Part shown: piece after piece, positions 6,345 to 10,248 of the stretch | Numbering within the stretch: position 1 is the first letter of the stretch | How the letters are laid out: each line of letters begins with the position of its first letter | Source of the DNA: an uncultured Oscillospiraceae bacterium | GTDB lineage: Bacteria; Bacillota; Clostridia; Oscillospirales; Acutalibacteraceae | Length of the DNA: 10,248 nt | Direction of reading: 5' to 3' | Assembly (NCBI GenBank): GCA_902462665.1 | Contig: CABQCM010000017.1 | Coordinates: 1 to 10,248, forward strand | Program-made: the position numbers and the translations under genes | The notes under the pieces: model-generated | Seen by the model: the letters and a program-made list of their open reading frames with translations, nothing else | The model's database searches: none | What the model was told of the DNA's origin: nothing

Positions 6345-7070
6345 TCAAACGGAAGTCCCTGTTTTTCCCGAGCCACCAAACTCTGCTATGGTTCTTTCCC
6401 ATGCCGACCGAGCCAAAGCGTCGTCGTATTCGACAAAATCCTCTCCCAAAAGACGCTCGAGCAGCCAGCGGCACAACGCGGGATTTTTCACCAGAAGCGG
6501 CCCGAGTAGGGAAGTGGCGAGGCAGTTGCCTTGGATTTGTCCCTCCGCGCCGTCAAAACCGGCCGCGCCCGATTCTACGGCAAACAGATTGGGACGCTGG
6601 GAATACGAAATCGACACGGTTTGATTGACAAAGCCGTATAAAGGCGTTGTCAATCCGGTCATGCGCACAATGCAGTCGCTGACTGCCACCTGGCCAGTTT
6701 CAGTTCCTTCATAATCAAACAATCCCGCGCCGGGAATCCATTCTTCCCCCACGTGCAGACCCTGTCCGAGCAGCAGCATTCCCGTGCCGTTAGCTAGCAC
6801 CATGCGCCCGGCCTCCACAGCGGCCTTCAGCGCGGCGCCCAACGTGGAAAAATCCCGCATGGCGGCGGCTAGATTGCGGGTTTTACCTGCGCCGACCGCA
6901 ATCAGGTCGTAGCGTTCCAGCTCCTTTTTTTCCGACAGCTCCAGCGAGTCGCAAAGCACCTCGTGGCCCATCGCCTCCAGCCGCCGTTTTAGTACCAGCA
7001 CGTTTCCTCCGTTGCCGTACAAGTCTAGCAGCTCGGGATACAGCCTCAGAATCCGAATGGTGCGTTTCAT
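6345..7070 (-). CDS. GatD-like protein lacking glutaminase catalytic residues
   Basis: A 241-residue homologue of GatD, the class-I glutaminase subunit of lipid II isoglutaminyl synthase. Fold and length fit: LYGNGGNVLVLKRR (18-30) matches the N-terminal LYxDxGN region, and NGTGMLLLG (94-102), LYGFVNQ (144-150) and SLLGPLLVKN (187-196) align with the GatD blocks CGGYQxLG, GFENHxGR and YLHGP. However the nucleophile Cys is replaced by Gly95, the catalytic His by Leu189, the FENH His by Gln150, and the GGGxDxEQ block reads GAGKTRNL (60-67). The codons (GGC, CTC) were checked directly. The protein is therefore unlikely to hydrolyse glutamine. It starts three bases after the murT-like stop, with AAGGGGG inside the end of that gene as its ribosome binding site, so the two are translationally linked. 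It may serve as a structural partner, bind another ligand, or use a different nitrogen source. Confidence 0.85.
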   Translation of the reverse strand: MKRTIRILRLYPELLDLYGNGGNVLVLKRRLEAMGHEVLCDSLELSEKKELERYDLIAVGAGKTRNLAAAMRDFSTLGAALKAAVEAGRMVLANGTGMLLLGQGLHVGEEWIPGAGLFDYEGTETGQVAVSDCIVRMTGLTTPLYGFVNQTVSISYSQRPNLFAVESGAAGFDGAEGQIQGNCLATSLLGPLLVKNPALCRWLLERLLGEDFVEYDDALARSAWERTIAEFGGSGKTGTSV

Positions 7071-7073
7071 GCT

Positions 7074-8384
7074 CTATTCCCCCTTAAGCGCCGTCATGAT
7101 GCGCCCTGCGTCGTAAATTTCGGTCAGCACGCAGATGGTGCCCCGGGTCTTTTCTTCCACCACCGGCCGCAGAGCGGCCACCTCGGGCTGCAGGAACACC
7201 CGGCTCATATCGAACCCGCCCAGCTCCAACCGTACCGCAAGGTCATAGGCGCGCGGACCGGTGCAGACCACGGTAGTATCGGGCGTATTCAGCCGCTCAA
7301 AGGAAACGTCATACAGCCAGGTGGTATCTTTATGATTGGTGTGATTGATGTTATTGACGTAGCAAATCACCGTCTTATTCCCCTCGCTTTGGGTGACAAA
7401 GTCGATGGACTGGTCGTAGGAGACGGGATTCTGGTTTTTGGATAAAATCATGAGCGCCGGCCGGCCAAGCACAGTGAAGGTGTCATACCGGTTGCGATTG
7501 ACGCGCACCTTAGACAGACCGGCGATTGCCTGCTCCAGGGGCAGGCCGGCGGTACAGCAGGCCGCTACGGCTGAGGTGCAGTTGAGCAGGTTGGACAAGC
7601 AGACGTAATCGGTATGTACCGCTCTGCCGTTGATTTGGTAATCCCCTGAGGAAAGCTCCTCCGCCGAAGCCGTAAAGGCTGCCTGCGGCGTGGTATGGCC
7701 GCAATGGGGACAGTGGAATTTTCCAACGTGATTGTAATGGTAATACTCGTATTCCATCGGGTGAAGGCACAAGGGACAAACCTTTGCGTCGTGGGTAATA
7801 TTGCGGCGCACATCGCTCGACAGCGGCGTGCGCTCCAGTGCGTAATAGACCCTCTTGTTTTCCGGGCACAGTGCGCTGGAAATAGGGTCGTTGGCATTGA
7901 GCACCAGGGTGACCGAGGGGGCGATGGCGGTGGTCAGCTTGTCAACGATCACGTCGACGTTGCCGTTGCGGGTGAGCTGGTCACGGAAGAGATTCGTCAC
8001 GAGCATGACGTCAGGTGAGAAATGACGGAAAATCAGTACCGAATACCGTTCGTCAACCTCCAGCACAACATACTCCGCTGAAATCACGCCGCGCTTTGCC
8101 GCACACAGCAGGGTAGTGGCGACGCCGCCGGTCAGATTGGAGCCTTTGGCGTTGTTTACCACCCGCTTACCCTGCGAGGACAGAATGGAGGCAATCATAT
8201 TTGCCGTTGTCGTTTTGCCGTTGGAACCGGTTACAGCAATGATTTTTCCCTGAAATTTAAAATGAGAAAACAAATCGGGGCAGATTTTCAGGGCAAGCTC
8301 GCCCGGGAGGTTGGTCGAGCGGCCAAAGGGCCGGCCAACCAGGGCGGCCAGCTTGCCAATCAGAGAGGCCAGAAAAAAACGCAT
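7074..8384 (-). CDS. MurT-like Mur ligase (lipid II amidation family), divergent
   Basis: A 436-residue Mur-ligase-fold protein matching MurT, which activates the alpha-carboxyl of D-Glu in lipid II with ATP for amidation. The ATP loop is intact (VTGSNGKTTT, 51-60). A MurT-type zinc ribbon inserted in the middle domain has four cysteines (C203-PLC206 and C225-PHC228). The C-terminal DUF1727 domain contains HKDTTWLYD with Asp353 at the position of the conserved Asp of typical MurT. Two blocks differ from the family as I recall it: KNPAGxN reads KNQNPVSYDQ (316-325), and the ADGRD block reads TNHKD (349-353). ATG 8384 is chosen over an upstream in-frame start (8444) because AAGGAG within 8392-8399 lies exactly seven bases before it and the sequence then begins at the usual MRFFLASLIGKLA helix. 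It is first in a two-gene operon with the gatD-like gene. Confidence 0.88.
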   Translation of the reverse strand: MRFFLASLIGKLAALVGRPFGRSTNLPGELALKICPDLFSHFKFQGKIIAVTGSNGKTTTANMIASILSSQGKRVVNNAKGSNLTGGVATTLLCAAKRGVISAEYVVLEVDERYSVLIFRHFSPDVMLVTNLFRDQLTRNGNVDVIVDKLTTAIAPSVTLVLNANDPISSALCPENKRVYYALERTPLSSDVRRNITHDAKVCPLCLHPMEYEYYHYNHVGKFHCPHCGHTTPQAAFTASAEELSSGDYQINGRAVHTDYVCLSNLLNCTSAVAACCTAGLPLEQAIAGLSKVRVNRNRYDTFTVLGRPALMILSKNQNPVSYDQSIDFVTQSEGNKTVICYVNNINHTNHKDTTWLYDVSFERLNTPDTTVVCTGPRAYDLAVRLELGGFDMSRVFLQPEVAALRPVVEEKTRGTICVLTEIYDAGRIMTALKGE

Positions 8385-8391
8385 AAGGTTG

Positions 8392-8399
8392 CTCCTTCC
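8392..8399 (-). promoter_or_regulatory. Strong ribosome binding site fixing the murT-like start
   Basis: GGAAGGAG on the minus strand, seven bases before ATG 8384. It is a near-perfect anti-Shine-Dalgarno match and argues against the longer reading that would add 20 residues (MSTRPIHGEQ...). The rest of 8400-8567 holds only a GCCGGC inverted pair (8500-8520) and no clear promoter hexamers. Confidence 0.85.
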
Positions 8400-8567
8400 G
8401 TCAATCGGGTGATGTTGTTCTCCATGGATGGGCCGAGTGCTCAACTGAAATAGTATGGCCGTCCGACGTATCGCCCGGCCAATGCGGATAAGGCTGCGAG
8501 CCGGCCTTTCCGTTGCCGGCAGACGTGGTTCCTCTTGTCAAGCAATGGTATGGGCAGAATATCACAA

Positions 8568-8593
8568 AGCCCGGATTGCCTGCAATCCGGGCT
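8568..8593 (-). terminator. Perfect-stem terminator after the nfnB-like gene
   Basis: Arms 8568-8579 and 8582-8593 are perfectly complementary over 12 bp (AGCCCGGATTGC), with the innermost pairs opening to form the loop. It begins 12 bases after the stop codon at 8606. On the minus strand the continuation is TTGTGATATT, only moderately T-rich. It separates the nfn genes from the murT/gatD-like operon. Confidence 0.8.
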
Positions 8594-8605
8594 GAAGCAT
8601 ACGGA

Positions 8606-9933
8606 TTATTTTTTGGAGCGAATGTACTCGTCCATTGCCCGAGCGGCGTCCTTGCCCGCGCCCATGGCCAAAATGACGGTGGCCGCGCCGGTTACCGCAT
8701 CACCGCCGGCATAGACCCCCACGCGGGAGGTTTTTCCCGTCTCATCCGCGACAATACCGCCCCAACGCTGGGTTTCCAACCCCTCGGTGGTGGATTTGAT
8801 GAGCGGGTTGGGGGAGGTGCCAATGGACATGATAACGCAGTCAACCGGCAGAACGAACTCCGACCCTTCCTTCACCACCGGGCGGCGGCGGCCGGATTCG
8901 TCCGGTTCGCCAAGCTCCATCTCCACGCATTTCATCGCGCCCACCATGTGATTGTCGTCAGGCAGAATCTCCACCGGATTGGTCAGCAGCCGGAATTGGA
9001 CGCCTTCCTCCTTAGCGTGCTCTACCTCTTCGGCCCGGGCGGGAAGCTCCTCAGCCGAGCGGCGGTAGACGATGGTGACCTCTTCGGCACCCAAACGTTT
9101 TGCGCAGCGGGCGGCGTCCATGGCGACGTTGCCGCCCCCGACTACCGCGACGCGCCGGGCGTGCTGGATGGGCGTTTCGCTGCCTTGAGATTTTCGCCCG
9201 GAATTCCCATAAACCGGGGCAGCCCCGCGCCCGAACCGATAAAGACCGCCTCGAATCCCTGCTCCATCAACTCATCAATCGACAACACGCGGCCGATGAC
9301 CATGTTGGTTTCTATCTTGACCCCCAGCTTTTTGAGGGTCTCCACCTCTTTGGCCACCACCGACTTGGGCAGACGGAATTCGGGGATTCCATACACCAAG
9401 ACTCCGCCCGCGAGATGCAGCGCCTCGAAAATGGTCACATCGTATCCCATCTTTGCCAAGTCGCCCGCGCAGGTCAGCCCCGCCGGCCCGGAACCAACGA
9501 TAGCCACCTTGTGACCGTTCGGTTCGGGACGAACCACCTCGTCGGCATTGTGCTCGTTGTGCCAGTCGGCCACAAAGCGTTCCAGCCGACCGATGGCAAC
9601 CGGCTCTCCCTTGATGCCCCGCACGCAGCGTTGCTCACACTGGGTCTCCTGCGGGCAGACACGGCCGCACACCGCGGGGAGGGAGGAGGAGCGGTTGATA
9701 ATCTGATAGGCCTCTTCAAACTCACCGTCTTTGATTTTCGCAATGAATTCGGGGATATCAATAGCGACGGGACATCCGCCGACGCAAGGCTTATTTTTGC
9801 AGCCCAGACAGCGGTTGGCCTCATCCATCGCCTGCTCCTTGGTGTAACCAAGGGCAACCTCTTTGAAATTGCGGTTGCGCACCTGGGGCTCCTGAGAAGG
9901 CATTTCGTTCTTTTTGGGAGACATATTCGCCAT
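8606..9933 (-). pseudogene. nfnB: NfnB / glutamate-synthase small-subunit-like gene, frameshifted by an internal deletion
   Basis: Homologue of the FAD/iron-sulfur NADPH-binding subunit shared by NfnB (NADH-dependent ferredoxin:NADP+ oxidoreductase) and GltD-type proteins. Residues 1-250 read normally: two [4Fe-4S] cysteine sets (C42, C45, C50, C54 and C89, C93, C99, C103), the FAD loop GSGPAG (147-152), and GAGLPRFMGIPGENLK ending near 9184. From there the first frame runs 13 residues to a stop at 9142. The second frame resumes at about 9184 with GSETPIQHARRVAVVGGGNVAMD, the NADPH-binding Rossmann motif, and continues to the normal C-terminus at 8606. The expected segment linking GENL to the second motif (around 20-25 residues, usually including YSANEFL) is absent. 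The lost length must be 1 modulo 3, roughly 60-75 bases. The adjacent nfnA end supports the NfnB identity. A true mutation or an assembly error could both explain it. Confidence 0.85.
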
Positions 9934-10033
9934 GGGTTCGTTACATCCTTTCTATCGCCGGCGATGCACCCCTTCCTGGGACGCCCGGCCTAAATCCGCC
10001 TTGCCCGCTACAATGCGAGGACGCGGCGGCCTT

Positions 10034-10248
10034 CTATTTTGCGGCCTGCTGCTCAAACAGGTGGCAGGTTTTTTCGCGCGCATGCCGCTCAAACTCACGG
10101 TACATGGTCGAACGGTCCATCGCTTCGTCAAAATCGACCTCATGCCCGTCGAAATCCGGTCCGTCGACGCAGGCGAATTTCACCTTGCCGCCCACCGTCA
10201 GACGGCAGCCGCCGCACATGCCGGTGCCGTCAACCATGATGGGGTTCA
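10034..10248 (-). CDS. nfnA: NfnA / sulfide dehydrogenase-like FAD/NAD-binding subunit (3' end, partial)
   Basis: The C-terminal 71 residues of a ferredoxin-NADP reductase-type subunit; the 5' part lies beyond the right edge. NPIMVDGTGMCGGC followed by KVKFACVDGPDFDGHEVDFDE is the [2Fe-2S] cluster segment of the NfnA/SudB (PyrK-like) family, with three cysteines in the C-x2-C-x11-C arrangement. NfnA carries FAD and this cluster and handles NAD(H), pairing with NfnB for flavin-based electron bifurcation among ferredoxin, NADH and NADPH. The tail (HAREKTCHLFEQQAAK) contains one extra Cys. It lies 100 bases upstream of the nfnB-like gene on the same strand; that gap is GC-rich and holds the nfnB AAAGGA site (9946-9951). 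Confidence 0.9.
   Translation of the reverse strand, partial: NPIMVDGTGMCGGCRLTVGGKVKFACVDGPDFDGHEVDFDEAMDRSTMYREFERHAREKTCHLFEQQAAK

Noticed and set aside
8483..8491. Isolated DnaA-box-like TGCGGATAA upstream of the murT-like gene
   Set aside because: A single one-mismatch site without neighbours is expected by chance.

Overview
The window looks like chromosomal DNA of a fairly GC-rich low-G+C-phylum relative, most likely a Clostridia member of the Oscillospiraceae/Ruminococcaceae type. The inference rests on a MurT/GatD-type cell-wall pair (a Gram-positive trait), an rsmG gene followed by a Noc/ParB-family gene, an NfnAB-type electron-bifurcating enzyme (an anaerobe trait), strong AAGGAG-like ribosome binding sites, and hairpin/T-tract terminators. 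No mobile element, CRISPR array, tRNA or rRNA was recognised.

Layout, left to right. 1-132: non-coding edge with a hairpin terminator. 133-2133 (-): YyaL/DUF255 thioredoxin-fold protein. 2134-2311: divergent promoter region. 2312-3190 (+): carbon-nitrogen hydrolase (nitrilase family). 3213-3245: bidirectional terminator between convergent genes. 3277-4593 (-): Noc/ParB-like DNA-binding protein with a long C-terminal extension. 4594-5077: non-coding, with a long imperfect inverted repeat and a strong bidirectional terminator. 5078-5806 (-): RsmG 16S rRNA methyltransferase. 5807-6344: non-coding, holding a cluster of DnaA-box-like sequences (6040-6161) that could be a replication origin or a DnaA-responsive control region. 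6345-7070 and 7074-8384 (-): a GatD-like/MurT-like operon. 8568-8593: terminator. 8606-9933 (-): NfnB/GltA-small-subunit-like gene broken by an apparent internal deletion with frameshift. 10034-10248 (-): 3' end of NfnA, cut by the window edge.

How the genes relate. nfnA-nfnB encode the two subunits of a ferredoxin/NADH/NADPH transhydrogenase; as read here NfnB cannot be made full length. The MurT/GatD pair normally amidates the D-glutamate of lipid II, but this GatD homologue has lost both canonical glutaminase residues (Cys and His) and its other signature motifs, while its MurT partner keeps the ATP loop and zinc ribbon but differs at the amidation site. This is the most unusual feature of the window and may be a repurposed or ammonia-dependent MurT/GatD-like system. 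RsmG and the Noc-like protein keep the order seen beside many Firmicutes origins, but mnmG is not upstream and parA/parB are not downstream; the DnaA-box cluster sits where mnmG would normally lie.
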